NCBI RefSeq assembly: GCF_003385235.1
Contig: NZ_PQIA01000031.1
Location: 1 to 64,000 of the forward strand
Direction of reading: 5' to 3'
DNA from: Amycolatopsis circi
GTDB taxonomy: Bacteria > Actinomycetota > Actinomycetes > Mycobacteriales > Pseudonocardiaceae
DNA length: 64,000 nt
Shown here: one piece after another, positions 17,098 through 24,708 of the stretch
How positions within the stretch are numbered: position 1 is the first letter of the stretch
How the letters are laid out: the number at the start of each line of letters is the position of its first letter
Made by a program: the position numbers and the translations under genes
The notes under the pieces: model-generated
Told to the model about the DNA's origin: nothing
What the model saw: only the letters and a program-made list of their open reading frames with translations
The model's database searches: none

Positions 17098-17143
17098 CTC
17101 GTGAGTGTTTATGCCGGTTAGAACCGGGTTTGCCGCTCACGAG
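17098..17143. repeat. Dispersed palindromic element, copy 3 (diverged)
   Basis: The arms are CTCGTGAG and CTCACGAG outside, with CCGGTT and AACCGG around a central AG. The inner flank is mismatched (TGTTTATG against GTTTGCCG). It lies 5 bp after the ligase stop and 130 bp before the next operon, where it could act as a terminator. It is the least symmetric member of the family. Confidence 0.75.
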
Positions 17144-17200
17144 GCCGTCCGCCCACCGGGACTCTCGGTTGCCCGGCCTTCCCCGCGCTCCTACCGTCGC

Positions 17201-17219
17201 ACCAAACGCTTGCTCAAGG
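17201..17219 (+). promoter_or_regulatory. KstR2-like operator before the chsH2-chsH1-ltp2 operon
   Basis: ACCAAACGCTTGCT at 17201-17214 is identical to the site at 6508-6521 and fits AnCAAGnnCTTGnT with one mismatch (A for the first G). It ends only 12 bases before the start codon, so a bound repressor would cover the ribosome-binding region or the transcription start. The regulator gene is not evident in the window. Confidence 0.65.
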
Positions 17220-17226
17220 AGGGGTG

Positions 17227-17775
17227 ATGACCGGTCTCCGGACGGACTTCGCCGAGTTCACCGGCCAGCAGGCCGAGCCGCCGAGGGTGGCCCGGTATGC
17301 GGTGAACGAGGCGATGATCCGCAACTGGGTCGAGGCGGTCGACGACCGCAATCCGGTGTACGTCGACGAGGCCGCGGCGAAGGCGACCGGCCGCCCCGGC
17401 GTCATCGCGCCGCCCGCGATGTGCTCGACCTGGATCATGGCCGGGTACCGGCGCTACCGCGAGATCCAGGAGCTGCGCCGCGAGGGCACGGTGGAGGACT
17501 TCGCGTACTCCCGGCTGATGAGCGTCCTCGACGCGGCTGGCTACACCTCGGTGGTGGCGACCGACGTCGAGCAGGAGTACGTCCGCGAGATCACCCCGGG
17601 CACGCACGTGACCTGCCACTTCACCATCGAAGCCGTCTCGGAGGGAAAACGCACCGCGCTCGGTTACGGCCATTTCGTCACGCTGCGCAAGCACTACGTC
17701 GACGAAGCGGGCGAACTGCTGGTCGACGAACGTTTCCGCATCCTCCGGTTCCGCCCGGCCGAACGGAGCGCGTGA
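17227..17775 (+). CDS. ChsH2 N-terminal half: stand-alone MaoC-like hydratase subunit
   Basis: This 182-aa hot-dog protein matches the first half of mycobacterial ChsH2: MIRNWVEAVDDRNPVYVDEAAA, then GVIAPPAMCSTWIM, SVLDAAGYTSVVATDVEQEYVREI and a final FRILRFRPAE. In Mycobacterium this half is fused to a DUF35 domain; here a stop falls at that boundary. With ChsH1 it would hydrate the 22-carbon enoyl-CoA side chain before Ltp2 cleaves it. ATG at 17227 has AAGGAGG upstream. Its TGA overlaps the ATG of the DUF35 gene by one base. Confidence 0.85.
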   Translation: MTGLRTDFAEFTGQQAEPPRVARYAVNEAMIRNWVEAVDDRNPVYVDEAAAKATGRPGVIAPPAMCSTWIMAGYRRYREIQELRREGTVEDFAYSRLMSVLDAAGYTSVVATDVEQEYVREITPGTHVTCHFTIEAVSEGKRTALGYGHFVTLRKHYVDEAGELLVDERFRILRFRPAERSA

Positions 17776-18200
17776 TGGGAGAGCACACCGCGGTCCCGCG
17801 GCTCACGATCACCCAGGACAACCAGTTCTTCTTCGACGCCGCCCGCGAAGGACGGCTCGAGATCCAGCGCTGCACCGATTGCGGCGCTCTCCGGCACCCG
17901 CCGGGACCAGCGTGTCCGGTGTGCCGGAGCTTCGCGTGGGACACGGTCGTCGCCAGCGGGCGCGCGATATTGCACAGCTGGACAGTGCTGTATCACCCGA
18001 AGGATCCCGCGTTCGACTACCCGCTCGCCGTCGGCCTCGCCGATCTGGAAGAGGGCATCCGGCTGGTCGCGGACCTTGCGGGGGTGGACCACGACCGGCT
18101 CGAAGTCGGTTTGCCTTTGCAGGTCGGCTTCAGCGAGCACGCGCACGGCGAAATCCTCCCGCAGCTGCGGCCGCGAGACCCGAAGGAGCACACCCGATGA
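17775..18200 (+). CDS. ChsH2 C-terminal half: DUF35 OB-fold protein with zinc ribbon
   Basis: The 141-aa product has the DUF35 layout: an N-terminal helix (QDNQFFFDAAREGRLEIQRC), a zinc ribbon with four cysteines (CTDC at about 34 and CPVC at about 48), then an OB-fold with HSWTVLYHPKDPAFDYPLAVGLADLEEG. DUF35 domains dock Ltp2-type aldolases onto the hydratase. In mycobacterial ChsH2 the zinc cysteines are absent, so this protein keeps a more ancestral form. It overlaps the MaoC gene before it and the ChsH1 gene after it. Confidence 0.85.
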   Translation: MGEHTAVPRLTITQDNQFFFDAAREGRLEIQRCTDCGALRHPPGPACPVCRSFAWDTVVASGRAILHSWTVLYHPKDPAFDYPLAVGLADLEEGIRLVADLAGVDHDRLEVGLPLQVGFSEHAHGEILPQLRPRDPKEHTR

Positions 18201-18580
18201 CCCTGGCTCTCGGAGACCGTCTGCCGGAGCTGGCGATCCCGTTCGACCGCACCACGATCGTCGCGACCGCGATCGCGTCGCAGGATTTCGAGGACGTACA
18301 CCACGACCCGGGCAAGGCGCGGGACCGCGGAATGCCGGACATCTTCATCAGCATCAACGCCACCAACGGGTTCATCGACCGCTACGTCACCGACGTCTGC
18401 GGCCCGGGGACCCGGATCCGCAAAGTCTCGCTGCGGCTCGGATTACCGCTGTTTCCCGGTGACACGCTGACATTCGCGAGCGAAGTCATCGAAGTGACCG
18501 AGGACGCGGTGACGATCAAGGTCACCGGAAGTCATGACCGTGGTGTGCACGTGACGGCTCGAGTGACGGTGTCGGCATGA
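18197..18580 (+). CDS. ChsH1-like MaoC hydratase subunit
   Basis: This 127-aa hot-dog protein carries the catalytic pair region FEDVHHDPGKARDRG and continues with IFISINATNGFIDRYVTDVCGPG and KVSLRLGLPLFPGDTL, matching ChsH1 along its whole length. It provides the active site of the ChsH1-ChsH2 hydratase acting on the steroid C3 side chain. ATG at 18197 overlaps the DUF35 stop (ATGA). Its own TGA overlaps the ATG of the 29-codon ORF. Confidence 0.87.
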   Translation: MTLALGDRLPELAIPFDRTTIVATAIASQDFEDVHHDPGKARDRGMPDIFISINATNGFIDRYVTDVCGPGTRIRKVSLRLGLPLFPGDTLTFASEVIEVTEDAVTIKVTGSHDRGVHVTARVTVSA

Positions 18581-18666
18581 GTGCGGCTTGCGAGCGAATC
18601 GTTGCGGTTCATGCCGATACCTCCCGATTGACCGGCGTGCAACTCGTTGCGGAGGTGGCGGCATGA
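18577..18666 (+). CDS. 29-residue ORF bridging chsH1 and ltp2
   Basis: An ATG overlaps the chsH1 stop (ATGA at 18577-18580), and 29 codons later a TGA overlaps the ATG of ltp2 (18663-18666). The peptide starts MSAACERIVAVHADTSR and resembles nothing I know. The double 4-base overlap suggests ribosomes move from chsH1 through this ORF into ltp2, so it may be a translational relay and not a functional peptide. The alternative is that ltp2 is read only from its own GGAGG site inside the ORF. Confidence 0.5.
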   Translation: MSAACERIVAVHADTSRLTGVQLVAEVAA

Positions 18667-19841
18667 GCGGGTTCGCGCGGCAGGCCGCGATCGCCGGGAT
18701 CGGCGCGACCGAGTTCAGCAAGAATTCCGGCCGCAGCGAATGGCAACTCGCCTGTGAATGCGTCCTCGCCGCCCTCGCCGACGCGCAGATCCCCGTCGAG
18801 GAAGTCGACGGATTCGCGTTGTTCACCATGGAAACCAACCCGGAGATCGCGGTCGCCCGGGCATTGGGGATTCCGCAGTTGAAGTTCTTCAGCCGCATCC
18901 CGCACGGCGGCGGCGGGGCGTGCGCGCCGGTGCAGCAGGCGGCGCTCGCGGTCAGCTCCGGCGTGGCGGACGTCGTCGTGGTGTACCGGGCATTCAACGA
19001 GCGTTCCGGCCACCGCTTCGGAGCCGGACCGCCGCCGTTCGCCTACACCGCGAATACCGATCAGGAATACCGGAACTGGATCAACCCGTACGGCCTGCTC
19101 ACTCCCGCGCAGCAGGAAGCCTTTCTGGCACGGCGATACATGCACAAATACGGGGCGACGAGCGAAGACTTCGGCCGCGTTTCGGTGCTCTCGCGCAAAC
19201 ACGCGGCGGTGAACCCGCGAGCCTGGTTTCACGGACGTCCGATCACTCTCGAAGACCACCAGTCGTCGAAGATGATCGCCGATCCGTTGCGGCTGCTCGA
19301 CTGTTGCCAGGAAAGCGACGGCGGCCAAGCGTTGGTCATCGTGAGCGCGGAGCGGGCGCGCGACCTGCCGCATCCGCCCGCGGTGATTGCCGGAGCAGCG
19401 CAAGGCGTTGGGCCGCAACAGATTTCGATGAGCAGCTACTACCGGGAAGACATCGACGAAATGCCCGAGGTGCAGCTGGTCGCCGAACAGTTGTGGGCGC
19501 AAGCGGGCGTGGGTCCGGAAGGCATCGACGCCGCGATTCTGTACGATGCTTTCACGCCGATGGTGTTGCTGCAGCTGGAAGAATACGGATTCTGCGGCCG
19601 TGGCGAAGCGAAGGACTTCATCGCCAGCGGTGCGCTCGAACTCGACGGACGGCTGCCGGTCAACACCCACGGCGGTCAGCTGGGGGAGGGCTACATCCAC
19701 GGGGTCAACGGGATCGCCGAGGGCGTCCGGCTGATTCGCGGCAGCTCGGTGAACCAGCCCGCGAAAGCGCTGGAGCACGTGCTTGTCACCGGCGGGTCTC
19801 CGGTACCGCATTCCGCGCTCGTGCTCGCGGCGGACCGCTGA
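18663..19841 (+). CDS. ltp2: Ltp2-like retro-aldolase (thiolase-fold)
   Basis: The 392-aa thiolase-superfamily protein aligns in memory with Ltp2 end to end: AAIAGIGATEFSKNSGRSE, HGGGGACAPVQQAA, VVVYRAFNERSGHRFG, LARRYMHKYGATSEDFG, LLDCCQESDGGQALVIV, the ALYD-like AAILYDAFTPM, EYGFCGRGEAKDFI and the conserved NTHGGQLGEGYIHGVNGI. Ltp2 cleaves the hydroxylated C3 side chain to release propionyl-CoA and a 17-keto steroid. GGAGG lies 9 bases before ATG 18663. The adjacent DUF35 gene is its docking partner. Confidence 0.9.
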   Translation: MSGFARQAAIAGIGATEFSKNSGRSEWQLACECVLAALADAQIPVEEVDGFALFTMETNPEIAVARALGIPQLKFFSRIPHGGGGACAPVQQAALAVSSGVADVVVVYRAFNERSGHRFGAGPPPFAYTANTDQEYRNWINPYGLLTPAQQEAFLARRYMHKYGATSEDFGRVSVLSRKHAAVNPRAWFHGRPITLEDHQSSKMIADPLRLLDCCQESDGGQALVIVSAERARDLPHPPAVIAGAAQGVGPQQISMSSYYREDIDEMPEVQLVAEQLWAQAGVGPEGIDAAILYDAFTPMVLLQLEEYGFCGRGEAKDFIASGALELDGRLPVNTHGGQLGEGYIHGVNGIAEGVRLIRGSSVNQPAKALEHVLVTGGSPVPHSALVLAADR

Positions 19842-21511
19842 TGGAGACCTTCGCGGAAGTCGTCCGGTCCCGGCGCGGGGACGCGCACGAGGGGCTGCGG
19901 TTCGAGGGCCGAAGCTGGACGTGGGACGGAATCGTCCACGAGGCCGCGGTGCGGGCGTCCCTGCTGCGCACCTTCGAGCCGGGACCCGGCCGGACGCAGC
20001 GGCACGTCGGGGTGCTGCTGCAGAACCTGCCGGATTTCGTGTTCTGGATCCTCGCCGCCGCGGTGACCGGCGACGTCCTGGTCGGCATCAACTCCACCCG
20101 GCGCGGCGCGGAGCTGGCGGCGGACATCAGCCACACGCACGTCGACCTCCTGCTCACCGAACCGTTGTACGCCGAAGAGATCGCGAGCCTTGAGCTGCCG
20201 ACCGTCCGCCGTGTCCTCGACGTGGAATCGGCGGAGTACCAGGACCTTCTCGCCGCGCACGCGGGCGCGGACCTGCCTCCGCACCTCCCGGACCCGGCGG
20301 CGATCTTCCTGCTGCTGTTCAGTTCCGGCTCGACCGGCACGCCCAAGGCGGTGATCTGCAGCAACGGCCGCCTCGGCCGGTTGACCGACGCGCTGGCCGA
20401 ACGCGTCTCGCTGCACCGCGATTCGGTCACCTACCTGTGCCTGCCGATGTTCCACGGCCACGCGATCATGATGAACCTCGCCGCCGCGGCGAAGGTCGGC
20501 GCGACGATCGTGCTGGTGCGGAAGTTCTCCGCGTCGCAGTTCATCCCGGACCTCCGCGCGCACGGCGTGACCTACTTCAACTACGTCGGCCGGGTGCTCA
20601 GCTACGTCGTCGCGCAGCCGGAGCAGCCGACCGACGCCGACAACCGGCTGGAAGTCGCCTTCGGTTCGGAAGCCGCACCGGGCGAATCCGCCGAATTCCG
20701 CCGTCGATTCGGCTGCGAAGTGCGGGAAGGCTACGGTTCCAGCGAGGGCGGACTCCGCATCGTGCCGGAACCGGACGCGCCGCCGAACGCACTGGGCCGC
20801 CCCGCGCCCGGAATGCGCGCGGAAATCCGCGATCAGGACAACCGGGAATGCCCGCTCGCGGAATTCGACGAGAACGGCCTGCTGCTGAACGCAGAGGAGG
20901 CGACCGGCGAGATCGTCGCGGTGGGGCGCGGGAAAACATTCGAGGGCTACTACGACAACCCCGCCGCGATGGCCGAACGGCTCAAATTCGGCGGCGAGGA
21001 CTTCTGGACCGGCGACCTCGGCTACCGCGACCGCGACGGCTACCTGTACTTCGCCGGCCGGGCCGCGGACTGGCTTCGCGTGGACGGCGAGAACTTCGGC
21101 ACCGCCCCGGTCGAGCGGATTCTGGGCCGCTACCCGGCGTTCGCAGTGGCGCACTGCTACGGCGTGCCCGATCCGAAGACCGGAGACCTGCTGATGGCGT
21201 CCGTCATCCTCGCCGAGGATGCCGCGTTCGATCCAGTCGACTTCGACGAATTCCTTGCTGCACAACCAGATCTTGGTACGAAATGGCGACCGACGTTCGT
21301 CCGGATCCTCGACGAGGCTCCGGTCACCGGCAGCGGCAAGGTCGACAAAGCGCCGTTGCGCGCGCAGGGCTGGGAGGACGACCGAGTCTGGTACGCGCCG
21401 CGCCGGACCAGCCCGTACCGGCTGCTCACTCCGGAGGACCGGCACAAGCTGCGAGCGGAATTCGTCGCACACGGCCGGGAAAACTCGCTTCCCGCGGCGT
21501 CCCGGCGCTGA
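19841..21511 (+). CDS. Acyl-CoA synthetase, FadD17-like
   Basis: This 556-aa AMP-forming ligase has A3 LLFSSGSTGTPKAVICSNGR, A5 EGYGSSEGG, A7 FWTGDLGYRDRDGYLYFAGR, A8 DWLRVDGENFGTAPVE and A10 TGSGKVDKAPLR. The C-terminal APRRTSPYRLLTPEDRHKLRAEF tail is typical of the FadD17/FadD19 branch, which activates long or steroidal side-chain acids. ATG at 19841 shares one base with the ltp2 stop. It closes the operon; a TetR gene converges directly on its 3' end with no gap. Confidence 0.83.
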   Translation: METFAEVVRSRRGDAHEGLRFEGRSWTWDGIVHEAAVRASLLRTFEPGPGRTQRHVGVLLQNLPDFVFWILAAAVTGDVLVGINSTRRGAELAADISHTHVDLLLTEPLYAEEIASLELPTVRRVLDVESAEYQDLLAAHAGADLPPHLPDPAAIFLLLFSSGSTGTPKAVICSNGRLGRLTDALAERVSLHRDSVTYLCLPMFHGHAIMMNLAAAAKVGATIVLVRKFSASQFIPDLRAHGVTYFNYVGRVLSYVVAQPEQPTDADNRLEVAFGSEAAPGESAEFRRRFGCEVREGYGSSEGGLRIVPEPDAPPNALGRPAPGMRAEIRDQDNRECPLAEFDENGLLLNAEEATGEIVAVGRGKTFEGYYDNPAAMAERLKFGGEDFWTGDLGYRDRDGYLYFAGRAADWLRVDGENFGTAPVERILGRYPAFAVAHCYGVPDPKTGDLLMASVILAEDAAFDPVDFDEFLAAQPDLGTKWRPTFVRILDEAPVTGSGKVDKAPLRAQGWEDDRVWYAPRRTSPYRLLTPEDRHKLRAEFVAHGRENSLPAASRR

Positions 21512-22117
21512 CTACTGAGGCGGCAGGCCCCGGGACACGGCGGCGAACACCTCGCGCAGCGTCGCCGGCACCGTCTTCTCGAGGCTGTCGTCCAGGAACC
21601 GGTTCAGCACAGTCGTCATCGCCGCGATCGCGACGTCGGACACCAATTGCGGATACAGCTCGCCGACCCGCGTGCCGGTGCGCGCGGCGATCGCCTTGAC
21701 CAGCTCGCCGGTCTGCACTTTTGCCAGCGCGGTCCGCATCTCCGGCGTCGCGCTCCACGCCTGCACCGCGCTGAGCTGGTCGGATGCTGGCTGCCCATAA
21801 GGCACTCCGTCGGCGCGCAACGGTTCGATGAGCGCTTCGGCGAGCGCGGTCCACAGCGGCTCGTCCGCCGGACGCGCCCGCAGCAGCTCGGCGCTGAGCC
21901 GGATCCGGTGCTCCTGCCGGTAGGCGACCGCGTCGTATTTCGTGGCGAAGTAGTTGCTGAACGTCCGCAGCGACACCCCGGCGCGCTCCGCGATGTCCTC
22001 GCGGACAACGTTGTCTGGACCTCTCTCGTACATGAGCGCCACGGCGGCGTCGCTCAGCGCTTTGCGCGTGTCGAGCTTCTTGCGTTCTCGCAAGCCGAGC
22101 GGTCGTTGGTCAGCCAT
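21512..22117 (-). CDS. TetR family transcriptional regulator
   Basis: The 201-aa regulator has the TetR helix-turn-helix VVREDIAERAGVSLRTFSNYFATKYDAV near residues 35-60 and an all-helical ligand domain. ATG at 22117 (MADQRPLGLRERKK) is preferred; an upstream ATG at 22135 is possible. It lies tail-to-tail with the steroid operon, and its stop directly abuts the FadD17 stop. I see no clear sign that it is the KstR-type regulator: the ligand domain resembles generic AcrR-like proteins. Confidence 0.85.
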   Translation of the reverse strand: MADQRPLGLRERKKLDTRKALSDAAVALMYERGPDNVVREDIAERAGVSLRTFSNYFATKYDAVAYRQEHRIRLSAELLRARPADEPLWTALAEALIEPLRADGVPYGQPASDQLSAVQAWSATPEMRTALAKVQTGELVKAIAARTGTRVGELYPQLVSDVAIAAMTTVLNRFLDDSLEKTVPATLREVFAAVSRGLPPQ

Positions 22118-22169
22118 GCCGACCACGGTATCCAATCGGGCGCCGCATTCGCCGGGCCGACCGGTTTTG

Positions 22170-22766
22170 TTATGGACGAGCGCCGCGCAGGAACTGTTCG
22201 ACGGCGGTGTCCACGAGCCCGTCGAGCAATTCCGGCGGAACGAGGTTGCCGTTGCCGATGGTCGCGATTCCTTGCAGCGTCGCGAACAGCACGACTCCGA
22301 TCCGCTGCGGCGGGCCGTCCTGCAGCGCGCCCTGCTCCTGGCCCTCGACGATGAGGTCGTTCATCAGGCGGAACGGCGCTTCGGCGGCTTGCACGATCCG
22401 GGACGCGCCGGGGCGGTGCTTGCTGGTGTACATCAGTTCCAGCAGCGCCGAATTCTCGGTGGCGAAGCGGGTGTACGCCGTCGCCGCCGCGTGCACGCGA
22501 CCCGGAAAGTCGTCCGCGGTCTTCAACGCCGTGCGCAACGCGCTGTCCAGGCGGGCGAATCCGGCTTCGGCGAGAGCGTCGAGCAACGCCTGTCGATCCG
22601 GGAAATGCCGGCGCGGCGCGGCGTGGCTGACGCCGATCTCCCGGGCGAGGTCGCGCAGCGACAGCTGATCGGCCCCGTGCGCGCGCAACCCGCGTTCGGC
22701 CGCGTCGAGCAAGGCGGTGCGGAGGCTGCCGTGGTGGTAGGGGCGGTCGTCGGACTGGTCGGGCAC
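22170..22766 (-). CDS. TetR family regulator, divergent from an SDR
   Basis: This 198-aa protein opens with YHHGSLRTALLDAAERGL and has the DNA-binding segment LSLRDLAREIGVSHAAPRRHFPDRQALLDALA (residues about 33-64), typical of the TetR branch with a WHG-like C-terminal domain. The divergent SDR starts 61 bp away. The shared gap holds a CAACATTGTTG palindrome inside the SDR promoter spacer, so autoregulation and SDR repression are likely. Confidence 0.87.
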   Translation of the reverse strand: MPDQSDDRPYHHGSLRTALLDAAERGLRAHGADQLSLRDLAREIGVSHAAPRRHFPDRQALLDALAEAGFARLDSALRTALKTADDFPGRVHAAATAYTRFATENSALLELMYTSKHRPGASRIVQAAEAPFRLMNDLIVEGQEQGALQDGPPQRIGVVLFATLQGIATIGNGNLVPPELLDGLVDTAVEQFLRGARP

Positions 22767-22792
22767 CCGGTCAGTCTAGCAGCATGTTTCCG

Positions 22793-22821
22793 TTGACAAC
22801 ATTGTTGCCGGTGCCTACTTT
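22793..22821 (+). promoter_or_regulatory. Promoter with operator; predicted leaderless transcript
   Basis: TTGACA at 22793-22798 and TACTTT at 22816-22821 are separated by exactly 17 bp. The expected transcription start falls six or seven bases on, at the A of the SDR ATG (22828), so the mRNA would be leaderless. The palindrome CAACA-T-TGTTG (22797-22807) overlaps the end of the -35 box, a classic place for TetR repression. Confidence 0.65.
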
Positions 22822-22827
22822 GGGGAC

Positions 22828-23703
22828 ATGGACCTTCTCCCGGAAAACCAGACCGGCCGCACCGCCGTGATCACCGGTGCCAACAGCGGATTAGGCCGCG
22901 CGACAGCCGCGGCGCTGGCAGCCAAGGGCGCGCGGGTGGTGCTCGCGGTGCGGAACCTGCGCAGCGGTCGCGAGGCCGCGGCCGAACTGTCCGGCGACGT
23001 CGAAGTCCGGCAGCTCGACCTCGCCGACCTGGAGTCGGTCCGCGCGTTCGCCGCGGAGTTCACCGAGCCGATCGACCTGCTGATCAACAACGCGGGCATC
23101 ATGATCCCGCCGCTGTCGCGCACGAAGGACGGCTTCGAATCGCAGTTCGGGACCAATCATCTCGGCCATTTCGCGCTCACGAACCTGCTTTTGCCGCGGA
23201 TCCGGGGCCGGGTGGTGACGGTTTCGTCGAACGGGCACCGGGTCGGTTCGATCGATTTCGCCGACCTGAACTGGGAACGCAAGCGGTACCGGGCGGCGGC
23301 GGCTTACGGGCAGTCGAAACTCGCGAACCTGCTGTTCACCGCGGAACTCCAGCGGCGGCTGACTGAGGTCGGTTCTCCGGTGCTGGCGACTGCGGCGCAC
23401 CCCGGGACTGCGGCGACGAACCTGCTGAAGGTCGAGACGCCGGTGCTGTCGTCGCTGGCGAAAGCCGGTACTCGCCTGGTGGCGCAAACCTCGGAGGAGG
23501 GCGCGCGGCCGACGCTTTATGCCGCGCTGGCGGACCTTCCCGGCAACAGCTACGCGGGCCCGCGCGGCTTCCTGCAGAATCGGGGTGCGCCGAAACTCGT
23601 TGGCCGGTCAGCGAAAGCGTGGGACGAGGAGGTTGCTCGTCGCTTGTGGACGGTCTCCGAGGAGCTGACCGGGGTGCGTTTTCCGTTGACTGTTTCGGCG
23701 TGA
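22828..23703 (+). CDS. SDR family oxidoreductase (retinol dehydrogenase/WWOX-like branch)
   Basis: The 291-aa SDR has TGANSGLGRATAAALAAKGARVVLAVRN, the NNAGIMIPP block, GTNHLGHFALTNLLLP, SSNGHR and YGQSKLAN with the catalytic tyrosine and lysine, and AAHPGTAATNL. These mark the atypical or light-dependent-reductase-like SDR branch that uses NADPH. There is no ribosome site, consistent with a leaderless start. The divergent TetR gene is its likely repressor. Substrate unknown. Confidence 0.85.
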   Translation: MDLLPENQTGRTAVITGANSGLGRATAAALAAKGARVVLAVRNLRSGREAAAELSGDVEVRQLDLADLESVRAFAAEFTEPIDLLINNAGIMIPPLSRTKDGFESQFGTNHLGHFALTNLLLPRIRGRVVTVSSNGHRVGSIDFADLNWERKRYRAAAAYGQSKLANLLFTAELQRRLTEVGSPVLATAAHPGTAATNLLKVETPVLSSLAKAGTRLVAQTSEEGARPTLYAALADLPGNSYAGPRGFLQNRGAPKLVGRSAKAWDEEVARRLWTVSEELTGVRFPLTVSA

Positions 23704-23706
23704 GTT

Positions 23707-24588
23707 CTATTTCGGCAGTGCGCCGGTGTCCGCTGCCGCGGCTCCGGTTTCGGTCAGGAACGCGGTCAGTTCCTTGGCCAGCAGTTCCGGCTGATCCTCC
23801 GGAATCAGCGTGCCGCTGTCGGAGATCTCGACCAACCGGCCGTCCGGGAAAAGCTCGGCGAGCCGCCGCCCGTGGCCGGCGGGCATCATCCGGTCCTTGC
23901 CCGCCCATACGACGAGGACCGGCCGGTCGAACGTCCGCAGCCGCTGCGTCCATTCGAGCAGTTCGCGCCGCGGCGGGGTTCCGGTGGTGAATTTGACCAT
24001 GTCCCGGCGGATTGCCTTGTCTCGCAACGCCGGTGAGAACCAGCCGTCGAGAATATCGTCCGGAATGCGGCTTTCGCACATTCCTCCGTACGCCGCTTTG
24101 GCGTGCCGGTAGAACGACGTCCGCGTGGCTTGGGCTTGCAGCCACGGCCCGCCGGGGAGCCGGAGCAGCTTGACGGCCGGGCGCGCGGGCTTGGGCGGGA
24201 AGTTGTCGAACGCCTCACAGGCGACCAGCGCGAGCCGTCCCACCCGGGCGACGTGTTCGGCCGGCGCCATCCCGTCGGCGACGAGGAATTGGCCGCCGCC
24301 CCAGTCGTTGAGCACGATGGTCGCGTCGTGGAGGTCGAGTGCGGCGAGGAATTCGCCGAGCAGCCGGGCGACGCCGAACTGAGTCAGGTCCGCGTCGGGC
24401 CGCATCGGGACCTGGTGGGCGCCGAGCGGCAACGTGGGCAGGACGCAGCGGTAACCGCTCAACAGCGGGACGACCTTGCGCCATTGCGTGCCGGACATCG
24501 GAAACCCGTGCCCGAACACCAGTGCCGGACCGGGGCCGCCGGTGTCGGTGTACTCGATCGGCCCGGCGGACAGCTCCACGCGCGGCAT
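23707..24588 (-). CDS. Alpha/beta hydrolase, haloalkane-dehalogenase/epoxide-hydrolase-like
   Basis: The 293-aa protein has the oxyanion HGFPMSGTQWRKV and an aspartate nucleophile elbow in IVLNDWGGGQ (about residue 97), as in dehalogenases and epoxide hydrolases. The second acid is in WAGKDRMMP. Where a catalytic histidine is expected near residue 257 (SGH-I-EDQP in relatives) the sequence reads SDSGTLIPEDQPE, so the base is missing or supplied elsewhere. It converges with the SDR (3-bp gap). A near-perfect 16-bp inverted repeat sits 13 bp before the start. Confidence 0.82.
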   Translation of the reverse strand: MPRVELSAGPIEYTDTGGPGPALVFGHGFPMSGTQWRKVVPLLSGYRCVLPTLPLGAHQVPMRPDADLTQFGVARLLGEFLAALDLHDATIVLNDWGGGQFLVADGMAPAEHVARVGRLALVACEAFDNFPPKPARPAVKLLRLPGGPWLQAQATRTSFYRHAKAAYGGMCESRIPDDILDGWFSPALRDKAIRRDMVKFTTGTPPRRELLEWTQRLRTFDRPVLVVWAGKDRMMPAGHGRRLAELFPDGRLVEISDSGTLIPEDQPELLAKELTAFLTETGAAAADTGALPK

Positions 24589-24601
24589 CGGACCTCCCTC
24601 G

Positions 24602-24639
24602 AGTCTCGCGACTAGAGTGATCGCTCTAATCGCGAGACT
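24602..24639. promoter_or_regulatory. Operator-like inverted repeat upstream of the hydrolase
   Basis: The arms AGTCTCGCGACTAGAG (24602-24617) and CTCTAATCGCGAGACT (24624-24639) are complementary except for one position, around six bases. The core TAGAGCGATCACTCTA resembles TetR-family operators of actinobacteria. It lies just upstream of the leftward hydrolase gene, between it and the VOC gene of the same direction. Confidence 0.65.
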
Positions 24640-24708
24640 AGGCCGGTCCGGGGCCGCCGGTCAACCCGACGGCTCGTCGAGACGAATGCGCGCCGAACCC
24701 GGCAGGGA

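Noticed and set aside
21512-22117. This TetR as the KstR2 regulator of the steroid cluster
   Set aside because: Its ligand domain looks generic and no KstR2-like box lies at its own promoter; convergent position alone is not enough.
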